DNA of 64,000 bases from Bacteroidales bacterium (GCA_020201035.1 JAIVHO010000032.1:111763-175762); one strand, 5' to 3'; counted from the first letter of the stretch, positions 47,321 to 56,761 are shown. Numbers and translations: made by a program. The notes: a model not told the origin generated them from the letters alone.

Positions 47321-47617
47321 TTGTTAAATTAACATTAAAATCGGTAAACGAAGATTATCAGGGGGGTAAATGGCGATAATTCATTATGTCAGCTACTTCA
47401 GGGGCTCCTCAATAGTAAGTAGCTCATATTGCCGCGCCGACTTTAATAACCCTTCTATACTGAGTTTGCAGTCCAACTTCCTTGCGGGCCTCTGGCTACC
47501 CAAATTCATTCCCTTTTTAGCTACCCTCAACTCAAAGGCTTCAGCAAGAACAATAAATTATCTGCGCCCGTCTCTTTAATGAATTTATTGAACCGATTCC
47601 GGCAGATATTACCCGGA
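47321..47617. other. Gap without a recognised gene
   Basis: About 300 bp between the operator region and the stop of the PKD protein gene. A 69-codon open frame exists on the plus strand (47370-47579) but its composition is not protein-like and it has no promoter. Nothing else was seen. Confidence 0.4.
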
Positions 47618-48877
47618 TTACCGATAGAGATAGAAAAATCCCCTGTACTCCTTACCATCATAGGTCACATTATCCCATCCGTAGGCACGTACGATATAGA
47701 AATAGATCCCCGGGGCGGCCTTTCCTGAGCCAATGGTACCGTCCCATCCGGGCCATTCCCTGAGTTTATCTCCGGTGCCCTCAAAATGATAAACCCGTTT
47801 TCCTCCCTCCGAAAAGACCTGAAGATACATGTAGCGCAGCGACTTTGAATCAACATAGAAAAATTCATTCTCCCCGCCGCCATCAGGGGTGAATACATTG
47901 GGAATATCGAGAGCCGATGGCTCCACGGTAATTTTCGTGGGCACTCCTGATACCAGGAGGGTGGTTGAATCTATACACCCCCGGTCACTCTCAACAACCA
48001 GACTCACAGTATAGCTTCCGGGACGATAGTAGGTATATGACTGGCTGCCGGCTAAATTACTCACAGTATCATCACCAAATCTCCAGAGGTATGAATTGCC
48101 CCTGACGGATCTGTCAGTAAAGAAAACCTCAAGGGGAGCCTCCCCTGTTACCGGTTCAGCTTCAAAGGCAGCATTAACATGGAATGATTCATAGAAAAAA
48201 GAGGACTCTGTAATACATCCAAAATCGTCCGTAACGGTAAGGTTGTACCATAAATCGTCAAGGGGAGGTGTGGATATTATTTTAAGGGCAAAGGTATCAA
48301 AGGTATAGGTGTGAAGTGAGGGGTTGGGGATAAGCGAAACGGGATCAGAGCTGTACACAAGGGTAATATCATTTGGAAGGAGTATTTCCTCGCCACTGTT
48401 TACATCTGAATAGTGATAGGTGTCTGTTTGAGTCACACTGCGAAGCGTCACCTGATTGCATAGTGCCTGCTGAAGTGATATGCGGGAGACCGGGTTGCTG
48501 ATATGAACCCATGCCGTCATTAAAGTGTCATATTCGGCACCGTCAGATATATGTACCCGGTAGCCGCCCTCAGCCGGGTTAACCAGTTCCGAGAATTCCA
48601 CCCCGCTTTCAGTAAGCAGAAGATCTGTAAAACCTGATGCTGTGCTGTCCCAGCCATACCATATAAAAGTTAATGGCGCTGTTCCGCCTGTTGGATCAGC
48701 CCTCAGCACCGGGGTTACCGATGATGATCCACACCATATATAAATAGGATCCTCTGCCCCGGTAGTGAGATAGGCGGTACGACTCTCAGCGCTGCTCCCA
48801 GGTGCTGTAACCTGTGCCACAAGCATTACCGGGTACAGAAATAAAAAAGTTAATATAGATATTTTTGATAGTATCAC
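47618..48877 (-). CDS. PKD-domain surface protein with gliding-motility type C-terminal domain
   Basis: 419 residues from a GTG start followed by a signal peptide (ISILTFLFLYPVMLVAQ). The middle is beta-rich. A PKD domain lies at about 235-310 (VFFTDRSVRGNSYLWRFGDD, then PGSYTVSLVVESDRGC). The last 85 residues (IPNVFTPDGGGENEFFYV, AAPGIYFYIVRAYG) are the gliding-motility-associated or type B T9SS sorting domain. It is expected to be exported by the type IX system and attached to the surface or released. No enzyme domain is present. Confidence 0.85.
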   Translation of the reverse strand: MILSKISILTFLFLYPVMLVAQVTAPGSSAESRTAYLTTGAEDPIYIWCGSSSVTPVLRADPTGGTAPLTFIWYGWDSTASGFTDLLLTESGVEFSELVNPAEGGYRVHISDGAEYDTLMTAWVHISNPVSRISLQQALCNQVTLRSVTQTDTYHYSDVNSGEEILLPNDITLVYSSDPVSLIPNPSLHTYTFDTFALKIISTPPLDDLWYNLTVTDDFGCITESSFFYESFHVNAAFEAEPVTGEAPLEVFFTDRSVRGNSYLWRFGDDTVSNLAGSQSYTYYRPGSYTVSLVVESDRGCIDSTTLLVSGVPTKITVEPSALDIPNVFTPDGGGENEFFYVDSKSLRYMYLQVFSEGGKRVYHFEGTGDKLREWPGWDGTIGSGKAAPGIYFYIVRAYGWDNVTYDGKEYRGFFYLYR

Positions 48878-49183
48878 TGGCCCTTCTCTGTCAGCTCATA
48901 AAAATAGTCAATCTGCCTGAATATACCATCCGGATTTTTATTTCAGACCTGTTTGTTATAACAGTATGGTGATCCGCATATGGTAATACTCTTTATAGCT
49001 TTTTTCTTCTTCCTGATTATCAACCTGCGGCTCTATGAGATAACGACCAATACAAATATTTGGTATCCTATATTAGCCATTTTATTACAATCCCCTGCTG
49101 TGCCCCTTTTTATCTGACCTGAGATTGTTGATAAAAAATTTTATGCTCCCCTCTCCCTCTCAGTTTATAAAGGCACTATTTTG
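48878..49183. other. Gap upstream of the uvrD leader
   Basis: About 300 bp, AT-rich, between the start of the PKD protein gene and the uvrD promoter element. No gene, RNA or repeat was recognised. Confidence 0.4.
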
Positions 49184-49191
49184 TAACTTTG
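49184..49191 (+). promoter_or_regulatory. -7 element upstream of uvrD
   Basis: TAACTTTG matches TAnnTTTG. Transcription from here would start near 49198 and include the whole 15-bp array in a leader of about 277 nt before uvrD. A -33 box is not clear. Confidence 0.4.
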
Positions 49192-49233
49192 CCGGTCACG
49201 GTCAAACTCCAATCCGCCGGAACCCGGTTTCAG

Positions 49234-49428
49234 AAACAGCAGGATAACAAGCAGCAGACAAAGAAACAGCAGGATAACAAGCAGCAGACAAAGAAACATC
49301 AGGCGTAGAAACATCAGGATAACAAGCAGCAGACAAAGAAACAGCAGACAAAGAAACAGCAGACAAAGAAACAGCAGGCGTAGAGAAAGCAGGATAACAA
49401 ACGGCAGGTCAATAAACATCAGGCGAAG
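49234..49428 (+). repeat. Thirteen 15-bp tandem units in the uvrD leader
   Basis: Thirteen exact-length units, of which AAACAGCAGGATAAC, AAGCAGCAGACAAAG, AAACAGCAGACAAAG and AAACATCAGGCGTAG are the main types, arranged partly as 30-bp pairs. All share (A)AxCAxCAGxxxxAx. The unit length keeps every frame open, giving a Leu-rich pentapeptide repeat on the minus strand (49165-49431) and an Arg/Ser/Asn-rich frame in phase with uvrD on the plus strand but without a start codon. These are regarded as by-products. Confidence 0.93.
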
Positions 49429-49474
49429 CATATACCGTAAAGAGATAATTATTATTAAAGCAGTTAACCATCAG

Positions 49475-51838
49475 ATGGCAGTTGATTTCCTAAGGGATCT
49501 TAATAAAGTACAGCAGGAAGCAGTAACAAACAGTAACGGGCCTGCCCTGGTGATTGCCGGTGCGGGATCAGGAAAGACCAGGGTACTGACCTACCGTATA
49601 GCCTGGCTGCTCAGAAACGGGGTACCTGCCAGTGAAATTCTGGCCCTCACCTTTACCAACAAGGCAGCCGGTGAGATGAAAGAGAGAATCAGTGCACTGG
49701 CGGGTCACCAGGAGGCAAAATATCTCTGGATGGGCACATTCCACAGTATATTTGCAAGAATACTCCGGCAGGAGAGTGACAGGCTCGGTTATCCCCGAAG
49801 CTTCACAATATATGATACAACAGACTCCAGGAGTCTGATAAGAAACATCATTAAGGAATTAAACCTTGATGAGAAGCTCTACAAACCGGCTTCTGTACTG
49901 GCCCGCATCTCCACAGCAAAAAACAACCTTATAACCGTCTCTGACTATATCGGCAATCCGTCCATTGAGGAAAAAGACAGAAATTCAAAGCTGGCCGAGA
50001 TGGGACGAATTTATAAAATCTATGCTGCAAGATGCCTGAAAGCGGGTGCCATGGATTTTGATGATCTGCTGCTTAACACCAATATTCTCTTCCGGGATTT
50101 CCCCGATGTGCTTGAATATTACCGCAGCAGGTTCAGATATATACTGGTGGATGAGTACCAGGATACCAACTATGCACAGTACCTGATTGTAAAAAAACTG
50201 TCGCTCAGCCATCGTAATCTCTGTGTGGTAGGGGATGATGCCCAGAGCATATACTCCTTCCGCGGAGCCAGGATTGAGAATATCCTTAATTTCAGGAATG
50301 ACTATCCCGACTATCGGCTATTTAAGCTTGAACAGAATTACCGGTCCACAAAAACCATTGTGGAGGCAGCAAATTCAATTATTAAAAGGAACCGGGAACA
50401 GATATCAAAGCATATCTTTTCAGAGAAGGAGAAAGGGGTTCTGATTAGGATTCTTGAATCGATGACCGACACTGAGGAGGGGATCCGGATTGTCAATGAC
50501 ATTTATGATCTGGGGCTCTCATCACAGGTTAAATGGGAAGATATTGCCATACTCTACCGTACCAATGCCCAATCAAGGGTCTTCGAGGAGGCTTTCAGAA
50601 AAAGGAATATACCATATAAAATTTATGGAGGGGTATCGTTCTACGACCGTAAGGAGATAAAGGATATTATTGCCTACTTCAGGATGGTCATCAATCCTGC
50701 CGACGAGGAGGCTCTGCGGCGTGTTATCAACTACCCCAAAAGAGGTATCGGCAAAACAACTGTTGACAGACTATTTGAAGTAGCAAACCAGAATGAGCTG
50801 CCGGTCTGGAACATTCTCAACAACCCGTCACACTATCAGGGGGTGCTGGCCGGCGCTGTATGGAAACGGATTGCTCCTTTTACCGTTCTGATAAACAACC
50901 TTATAGCAAGACGCGAAGAGTTAAACGCTTACGAACTGGCGCGAACAATAACGGCTGAGGCCGGCATTGGCAGGGATCTTTCGTCAGGACAGACACCGGA
51001 AGAGATCAGCCGGTATGAAAACTTTGAGGAGTTGCTAAATGCAATAAAGGAGTTTACAGAAGATGCCGCAACCAACGGAGAGCCTGACACACTGGATGCC
51101 TGGCTTGAAACGGTAGCGCTGCTTACCGACCGGGACAAAGAGGATAGCGAGGATCGCAACAGGGTTTCACTTATGACGGCTCACTCTGCCAAAGGCCTTG
51201 AGTTTAAACATATATATATCGCCGGACTTGAAGAAAACCTCTTCCCTTCAATAATGTCGTCAGGCAGTGACAGGGAGATTGAGGAGGAAAGGAGGCTCTT
51301 CTATGTTGCAGTAACAAGAGCCATGGAAAGGGTAACACTGAGCTATGCCAGAAACAGGTATAAATGGGGTAACCTTGAATCATGCCGCCCCAGCAGGTTT
51401 ATAGATGAGATTGATGCCAGATACCTGGAGTATCCCGACACTCCTACCGCAAATGAGAGTAAGGTCCCCGGGGTCACAGGGAAAAGATTTCCGGTGGATA
51501 AATCAGCATGGGGAAAGGATAGTCGTAACGCTGGTTCAGGTAGCAGCCCACAGGCACCCTCTACCGGCAGGGGTGCAAAGTACCCTGAAGGTAAAAAACT
51601 GGTGAGGGTCAGAGGAAGCAATAATAACGGAGAGAGCGGAAATGATATCCCTGCTTCAGCAGGCAAAAGGGAAGGCGGGGAGCTGAAAGTAGGCTCAAAC
51701 GTAGTTCATGATCGCTTTGGAAAAGGGATTGTAACGGCAATAGAGGGAACTGCTCCGAATACTACTGCCACCGTGGATTTCAGGGAGTACGGAAGCAAAA
51801 AACTGCTGCTCCGGTTTGCAAAACTAAGGGCAGAGTAA
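49475..51838 (+). CDS. UvrD/PcrA-type superfamily 1 DNA helicase
   Basis: 787 residues. Walker A is AGAGSGKTRVL (29-39); LTFTNKAAGEMKERI is motif Ia; DEYQDTNYAQ is Walker B (motif II); GDDAQSIYSFRGA is motif III; LEQNYRST is motif IV; MTAHSAKGLEFKHIYIAGLE and VAVTRAMERVTLSYA are motifs V and VI. A Gly/Ser-rich linker leads to a C-terminal Tudor-like domain (VVHDRFGKGIVTAIEG) that in PcrA contacts RNA polymerase. It unwinds DNA during repair and removes stalled complexes. It has tandem arrays immediately before it and after it. Confidence 0.95.
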   Translation: MAVDFLRDLNKVQQEAVTNSNGPALVIAGAGSGKTRVLTYRIAWLLRNGVPASEILALTFTNKAAGEMKERISALAGHQEAKYLWMGTFHSIFARILRQESDRLGYPRSFTIYDTTDSRSLIRNIIKELNLDEKLYKPASVLARISTAKNNLITVSDYIGNPSIEEKDRNSKLAEMGRIYKIYAARCLKAGAMDFDDLLLNTNILFRDFPDVLEYYRSRFRYILVDEYQDTNYAQYLIVKKLSLSHRNLCVVGDDAQSIYSFRGARIENILNFRNDYPDYRLFKLEQNYRSTKTIVEAANSIIKRNREQISKHIFSEKEKGVLIRILESMTDTEEGIRIVNDIYDLGLSSQVKWEDIAILYRTNAQSRVFEEAFRKRNIPYKIYGGVSFYDRKEIKDIIAYFRMVINPADEEALRRVINYPKRGIGKTTVDRLFEVANQNELPVWNILNNPSHYQGVLAGAVWKRIAPFTVLINNLIARREELNAYELARTITAEAGIGRDLSSGQTPEEISRYENFEELLNAIKEFTEDAATNGEPDTLDAWLETVALLTDRDKEDSEDRNRVSLMTAHSAKGLEFKHIYIAGLEENLFPSIMSSGSDREIEEERRLFYVAVTRAMERVTLSYARNRYKWGNLESCRPSRFIDEIDARYLEYPDTPTANESKVPGVTGKRFPVDKSAWGKDSRNAGSGSSPQAPSTGRGAKYPEGKKLVRVRGSNNNGESGNDIPASAGKREGGELKVGSNVVHDRFGKGIVTAIEGTAPNTTATVDFREYGSKKLLLRFAKLRAE

Positions 51839-51973
51839 AGCTAAGGGCAGAGTAATACTCAGGGCAGAGTAATACTCAGGGTAGAGGAAAGCTAAGGGTA
51901 GAGGAAAGCTAAGGGTAGAGGAAAGCTAATGTAGATTAAGACTCAAGGCAGGGTAAGGTTACAGATAGAGTAA
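51822..51973 (+). repeat. 17-bp tandem array grown from the 3' end of uvrD
   Basis: Unit 1 (51822-51838) is the last 17 bases of the coding sequence, including the stop codon. Eight further units follow directly, such as AGCTAAGGGCAGAGTAA, TACTCAGGGTAGAGGAA and AGCTAAGGGTAGAGGAA, then more diverged copies to 51973. Adjacent copies share the same changes, indicating growth by local duplication. Confidence 0.92.
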
Positions 51974-52025
51974 GACTGGAAGAAAAGTTCTGCCAGGGGT
52001 ATATGTTCAGGAATCACCCTCTGAC

Positions 52026-52646
52026 TCAGAAAGGAATAAAAACAATAACTGAATAGTTACTGCTGTAACGGAGTGAGAAGCTGTCTCCGGTGGCTTCATT
52101 CAGTGTTCCCATCCACCAGTTGATAAGTCTCCTGCCTGCAAGTGGATATTTCAATCCTTCAGACACCACCTCCGCTGAAACATCAGGTGTAAACAGTGAG
52201 ACCTGCTGTCCGGGGACAGAAGCTATTATCTCCCTGTCTCCGGCAGGCACAAAAACCCCGTGATCGGTAATAATTTTCACATCAGCTTCCTTCAGGTATT
52301 CAGTCATAAGGGAAATATTTCCAAGGGTATGATCCTCCCGGTGACCGGTAGCGCCAAGAATAACCACCCTTTTTATGCCTCTCTCTATCGCAAACCTGAA
52401 AGCCTTGGTAAGATCATTGCTCTCCTGATCATCAGATCTGTGGAGAATAGATGCATACTCCTTCTGCAGGCTGAGTGGAACAGAATCCATGTCGCCTACT
52501 ATAGCCCATGGCGTAAGTCCGGCCTCAATAAGGCTGACCACTGCACCGTCACAGCAGATTATCCGTCCGGCATCATTAAGATGCTTCAGGGGCACCGGAT
52601 GAACCGGGAATCTCCCGTTTGCCAGTATTACCACGCTGTCATTCAT
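52026..52646 (-). CDS. Thiamin pyrophosphokinase
   Basis: 206 residues. Transfers pyrophosphate from ATP to thiamin to give thiamin diphosphate. The N-terminal half has ANGRFP, CCDGAVVSLIEAGLTPWAIVGDMDS and DDQESNDLTKA (the acidic metal and ATP site), then ILGATGHREDHTLGNISLM. The C-terminal half is the beta-sandwich thiamin-binding domain. Last gene of the riboswitch-controlled operon; it overlaps the permease gene by 8 bp, so translation is probably coupled. Confidence 0.93.
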   Translation of the reverse strand: MNDSVVILANGRFPVHPVPLKHLNDAGRIICCDGAVVSLIEAGLTPWAIVGDMDSVPLSLQKEYASILHRSDDQESNDLTKAFRFAIERGIKRVVILGATGHREDHTLGNISLMTEYLKEADVKIITDHGVFVPAGDREIIASVPGQQVSLFTPDVSAEVVSEGLKYPLAGRRLINWWMGTLNEATGDSFSLRYSSNYSVIVFIPF

Positions 52647-53268
52647 ACTTCAGGGTTTGTGCCTTCAGGCTGTTCGTGCTCTCTTCCTCCTGCATGCTTC
52701 GTTTCCACGCCATATACCCCACAAATGACATTACTGTATAAACAGCAAACAGGATGACTGTTGGATAGAGCTCCTTAAATATATATAATCCTATTGAAAC
52801 AGTGTTAGCCACCATCCAGAGATACCAGTGTTCAATATATTTTCTTGCCAGCATCCAGGTTGCAACTATTGCCAGTGCGGTTGTAAACGAGTCCCATCCT
52901 GGCAACTGAGAATCAGTAAAAGAAGCGAGGATTACCCATATCAATGCAAACAGGACAAGGAATAGTAAAAGAGAAAAAAAGAGTCCCCTCTTCTTAATAT
53001 TTGTCACCTTAAGGGAGCCGCTGTCGCTGCTGCTTCTTCCTTTCAGCCACCAGTACCAGCCATAGACACTGATAAAAAGATAATAGAACTGAAGTCCCAT
53101 ATCAGCATAAAATCCGGATTGAAAAAAGACAACAACGTAAAATGATGATGTTACTATTCCAAGAGGCCATAGCCATATCTTTTGCTTAATCTCCAGGAGG
53201 ACATAGATTATACCGGTTACTGCACCGGTAATCTCAATTATATGGCTGGTAATCCAGTCGATAGTCAT
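52639..53268 (-). CDS. pnuT: PnuT-type thiamin permease (PnuC family)
   Basis: 209 residues from ATG 53268, whose first base is the last base of the receptor stop codon (TGATG). A longer frame would add 21 residues without membrane character. PnuC family marks are IEITGAVTGIIYVLLEIKQKIWLWPLGIV, then FYYLFISVYGWYWWLKG with the WxxW ligand motif, and WMVANTVSIGLYIFKEL. There are seven hydrophobic segments. PnuC proteins carry vitamins by facilitated diffusion, trapped by phosphorylation; the thiamin kinase downstream and TPP riboswitch point to thiamin. Confidence 0.9.
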   Translation of the reverse strand: MTIDWITSHIIEITGAVTGIIYVLLEIKQKIWLWPLGIVTSSFYVVVFFQSGFYADMGLQFYYLFISVYGWYWWLKGRSSSDSGSLKVTNIKKRGLFFSLLLFLVLFALIWVILASFTDSQLPGWDSFTTALAIVATWMLARKYIEHWYLWMVANTVSIGLYIFKELYPTVILFAVYTVMSFVGYMAWKRSMQEEESTNSLKAQTLKYE

Positions 53269-55913
53269 CAGAACCGGACTGTCAATCGTGCCATAAAGTT
53301 GATTCCTGCCTGAGGGAAATAACCGGCCCATGAGTACTCCTGTCCGTCCACGTACCAGTTGCCTCCGTAAGCATTACTTACGTAGAGGGAGTTGAAAATA
53401 TTATTAACCAGTAACTGAATATCTGCTTTTTCAGCCAGCTTGCCGGTTAAGGGAGAGTAATCAACCCTCAGTGAGGATGTAAAATAGGGGTTCAGTCCTC
53501 TTTCGCTGTTCATTGTATTATCAAAGTATTGCGACCCGACATACTTTCCGGTTAATGTCAGGGTAAGGTTTTTAAGGGGATCAACGGCAATACCGGCCAT
53601 TCCCACAACAGAAGGTGAGTAGGCGATATCCACATCTCCAAGGAATTTTGATGATGGCACTTCCTCATCTGTGGCACTTATATAATCAATGTAATACTCT
53701 GTAAAATTACGTATCCTGTTACGGCTCAGTGTCAGGGCTGCATCCATTCTCACTCTGCTTAATGGTTTTACTGATGCTGTGAGTTCAATACCGGCGCGGT
53801 AGCTGGATTCCACATTTGTCATTATCGGATAACCGGTATTGCTCAGTTCACCTGTGGGTACCAGTTGATCGCGGTAATTCATAAAATAGAGATTTACGGC
53901 TGCTGTTGAAAGAACTGAGTTGAACCTATAACCGGCCTCAAGATCGGTCATCAGCTCAGGTTGAGGCATTGATTCAGGATCACCGGCTGCATCCTTGTAA
54001 TTGGCTCTTGTGGGTTCCCTGTTGGCCACTGCCACTGAAAGATAACTTTCATGATTTGCCGAGAAACGGTAAAAGAGTCCTGCCTTGGGGTTAAAAAAGT
54101 TGTAGTTGTGCTCCATGGTAAGATCACGCAGATCGTCATCGTGTCCGGCCATACGGTAACCTATATACCTGTACTGCAGATCACCATACAGGCTCAGTTT
54201 TTCACCGGCACTGTAGTTGATTCTTGTATAGACATTTATATCATCCTTCGTTGCCCCGTTAAGGTACCAGCGGTAATCCTTTTCAGTAAACCCTGCATAC
54301 CTCATCCAGATAATCCTGCCGAAATGATCTCCCAGATAACGGTTTGCTCCCCCGCCGACGATAATCTCAATCGGTCCGCTGTTGTAATGAAGGCTGTATG
54401 TTACACCCTTGAAATGATTATACAACCATTTTCGTCTTACCAGATCACTGCTGTAAATTACCACGGGGAAAAAGCCGGGTTCATTTATTGTAAAGGGATT
54501 TAATCCGTAGTCCTCCAGGCTCTCATCCTCACGGTACTGTTCATAATATCCCAACCCCCGGGTAAAATGTCCCGCCGCATTAAGGTAGAGATGAGGCGAA
54601 AACTGCCAGTTAAATATCAGGTGCACGTGCGTCTGTGTATACCGGTCGGTCTGATTATGATAATAAGCTGTTTCGCCATCCTCATTTGTATACATACCGG
54701 CCGGATTGAATGTGCGGTTAGTGGCAAGGCTGTCGTACGGCACTCCCCACCAGCTGATTCCTGTACGCTCATTCCCATGCAGCAGGTTCAGTTTAAACCT
54801 TCCCTTTGAGAGATTGTATACTGCTGTTGCAAAAAGTGATGTGTGATCCGAGCCGCTCCTGTCAACATAACCATCGCTCTTCAGGCCACTCAGCCTCATA
54901 TCCATCATAAATCTCTCTCCTATAAGGCCTGTACCAAGTTTTGCAGATCCCTTTATTGTGTTAAAGGATCCCCAGGTGGACGAAATTTCGGCATATGGTA
55001 CCGAAGAGGGGTTTTCGGTTCTGAGGTTTACCGTTGCACCAAATGCTCCTGAACCATTGGTTGAGGTACCCACCCCGCGCTGTATCTGAATATCAGATAC
55101 AGATCCGGCAAGGTCAGGCATATTAACCCAGAAGACCTGCTGCGACTCTGAATCATTTACGGGTATACCATCTATTGTAACATTTATGCGACTGGGGTCA
55201 GATCCCCTTATCCTGAAATTTGTATAACCCACTCCAATCCCTGATTCAGATGTCTCTACCAGGGATGGAACCATTGACAGCATGTGTGTGATATCGGTGG
55301 CAAAATTCTTTTTTTTAATCTCATCACTCTTTATCTCGCTGAATGTAACCGGCGTTCTTGTGCCTGCCCTGGTACCCTTCACCACAATTTCATCTGCCGT
55401 GACAGAGGAGAACTCCAGTTCAAAATCCTTAACTATATCACTGTCAACAAGCACTTTGCTAACAACTGTTCCATAGCCAATAAAAGAGACCCTGATATTG
55501 TAGGAACCCCCACGTACTCCTTCTATGGAATAATAGCCATCATATCCTGCCACAGCTCCCAGATAGGTCTCTTCCAGAACTACTGTAGCACCTGGCAGGG
55601 GATCTCCTACTATGTCTGATACTCTGCCCCTGATTGTGTACTTTATTTCATCATTTGATGGAGCCTGTACATCATCACTGAAAGCAGTGTCAGTTTCCGT
55701 AGCCCATGAAACAGATAAAACCATCGGGCCATTTCCAGTGACCTGGCTTTTATCACTATGTGACCCTGCCTCCGTTACTGCAGAAACTCCGGATGCCGCT
55801 TCTGCTGCCCAGGATGAAGTCCCGTTGGCTGTTCCTGCTGCCTCTCCGGATGCTGTTCCAAATGCAATCAATATCAAAGCAGAAAACAGTAAAGATTTTA
55901 TTAAACCCTTCAT
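53268..55913 (-). CDS. TonB-dependent outer-membrane receptor for thiamin or a precursor
   Basis: 881 residues. The signal peptide (1-24) is followed by an unusual spacer rich in Ala, Gly, Ser and Thr (about 25-90). A carboxypeptidase-regulatory-like domain (about 91-180: YTIRGRVSDIVGDPLPGATV) precedes the plug (DEIVVKGTRAGTRTPVTFSE; RGVGTSTNGSGAFGATVNL) and a 22-strand barrel that ends in Phe (LTVRF). It takes up a scarce nutrient across the outer membrane using TonB. The TPP riboswitch and downstream genes define the substrate as thiamin or a close relative. First gene of the operon. Confidence 0.93.
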   Translation of the reverse strand: MKGLIKSLLFSALILIAFGTASGEAAGTANGTSSWAAEAASGVSAVTEAGSHSDKSQVTGNGPMVLSVSWATETDTAFSDDVQAPSNDEIKYTIRGRVSDIVGDPLPGATVVLEETYLGAVAGYDGYYSIEGVRGGSYNIRVSFIGYGTVVSKVLVDSDIVKDFELEFSSVTADEIVVKGTRAGTRTPVTFSEIKSDEIKKKNFATDITHMLSMVPSLVETSESGIGVGYTNFRIRGSDPSRINVTIDGIPVNDSESQQVFWVNMPDLAGSVSDIQIQRGVGTSTNGSGAFGATVNLRTENPSSVPYAEISSTWGSFNTIKGSAKLGTGLIGERFMMDMRLSGLKSDGYVDRSGSDHTSLFATAVYNLSKGRFKLNLLHGNERTGISWWGVPYDSLATNRTFNPAGMYTNEDGETAYYHNQTDRYTQTHVHLIFNWQFSPHLYLNAAGHFTRGLGYYEQYREDESLEDYGLNPFTINEPGFFPVVIYSSDLVRRKWLYNHFKGVTYSLHYNSGPIEIIVGGGANRYLGDHFGRIIWMRYAGFTEKDYRWYLNGATKDDINVYTRINYSAGEKLSLYGDLQYRYIGYRMAGHDDDLRDLTMEHNYNFFNPKAGLFYRFSANHESYLSVAVANREPTRANYKDAAGDPESMPQPELMTDLEAGYRFNSVLSTAAVNLYFMNYRDQLVPTGELSNTGYPIMTNVESSYRAGIELTASVKPLSRVRMDAALTLSRNRIRNFTEYYIDYISATDEEVPSSKFLGDVDIAYSPSVVGMAGIAVDPLKNLTLTLTGKYVGSQYFDNTMNSERGLNPYFTSSLRVDYSPLTGKLAEKADIQLLVNNIFNSLYVSNAYGGNWYVDGQEYSWAGYFPQAGINFMARLTVRF

Positions 55914-55989
55914 TTCAAAATAGTTTAATTGCCAGATCTGTAAAAGTATGGCAGTAATTAAAATTATAAAAAATGAGGATACTCTTCTG

Positions 55990-56062
55990 ATTTCCTACGC
56001 CGGCATTACCCGGATCAGGTAGTAAGGGTATGATCTCAGCCCGTACAGTTAAGGCACCCCAT
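55990..56062 (-). promoter_or_regulatory. TPP (thiamin pyrophosphate) riboswitch
   Basis: On the minus strand GGGGTGCC begins at 56060, and the sequence continues with GGGCTGAGATCATACCC and ACCTGATCCGGGTAATGCCGGCGTAGGAAA-type core segments, all conserved in the THI element. It lies 77 bp upstream of the receptor start. Binding of TPP would turn the operon down, as expected for uptake genes. The element begins within about 10 nt of the predicted start of transcription. Confidence 0.96.
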
Positions 56063-56072
56063 CTTTGTAGTA

Positions 56073-56080
56073 CAAAGTTA
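56073..56080 (-). promoter_or_regulatory. -7 element of the thiamin operon
   Basis: The minus strand reads TAACTTTG (TAnnTTTG) just upstream of the TPP riboswitch, so the riboswitch starts almost at the transcript's 5' end. No clear -33 box. Confidence 0.5.
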
Positions 56081-56162
56081 CACCCTTTCCCGTTAAATTA
56101 AGAGTAAATGGGATAAAAAAAGAATGATTACTTTTGCTGAAGCCTCCAAAGGGTCATTCAAT

Positions 56163-56594
56163 ATGGAAAAGCTTGCAACAAAACTTAATCTGAGAGATAA
56201 TTCCCGTATCTGCATCCTCAATGCAGATAATAAAGTAGTTACCGCGTTAACAGATTTACGGGAGGGGTTGGTTATCGACTATTCGATAGACCCGAGGTTT
56301 CTGTACAATTTTTTTCTGATATTCGTTACCCGCCCCGATGATATTGATGACCTGGCTCACAGGGCAGTCCATAATCTTTATGACGACGGGATTTTGTGGT
56401 TTGCCTATCCAAGGCCAGGAGAAGAGACTGCAAGGGACAGAAATATTATAACCAGAGATAATGGCTGGGAGCCACTTAAGAAGATGGGGTTAAAGGGTGT
56501 TACCAATATAATCATTGATGAGAGATGGAATGGTATCAGATTCAGAAATTCCAAATATGTCAGAAGCAGGTATGGCAACCTCAAAGAAGGATAA
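56163..56594 (+). CDS. DUF3052-like protein
   Basis: 143 residues from ATG 56163; the earlier ATG at 56124 would add 13 residues and cannot be ruled out. The pattern KLATKLNLRDNSRICILNADN, then DDGILWFAYPRPG and IIIDERWNGIRFRN, follows the DUF3052 layout with its short alpha-beta domain and terminal WxxxRFR. The biochemical role of that family is not established. It is divergent from the thiamin operon. Confidence 0.6.
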   Translation: MEKLATKLNLRDNSRICILNADNKVVTALTDLREGLVIDYSIDPRFLYNFFLIFVTRPDDIDDLAHRAVHNLYDDGILWFAYPRPGEETARDRNIITRDNGWEPLKKMGLKGVTNIIIDERWNGIRFRNSKYVRSRYGNLKEG

Positions 56595-56753
56595 AAATCT
56601 TACAGGCTATCGTTTCCATGAAGCACTTTACCCAGAAGAAGGGGGCCTTCCCAGTCCGGGAAGTATGATTAATTATCAGCATCCGTAATGCTACAACAAT
56701 GTGGCTTACATATTAAATAGCATAAGTTATCTTAATAATTGCCTGTAAATTAT

Positions 56754-56761
56754 TAGTTTTG
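56754..56761 (+). promoter_or_regulatory. -7 element before the DUF4290-murA-ridA genes
   Basis: TAGTTTTG matches TAnnTTTG 52 bp before ATG 56814. No clear -33 box. A short hairpin (CTTCCCAGTCCGGGAAG, 56648-56664 approx.) lies further upstream without a T-run. Confidence 0.4.

Noticed and set aside
47370..47579. 69-codon frame near the tetR operator
   Set aside because: No promoter, no family pattern, and poor protein-like composition.
49165..49431. Leu-rich hydrophobic 88-residue frame on the minus strand
   Set aside because: It arises from the 15-bp repeats read in reverse; it has no promoter motif, and its non-repeat end is not protein-like.
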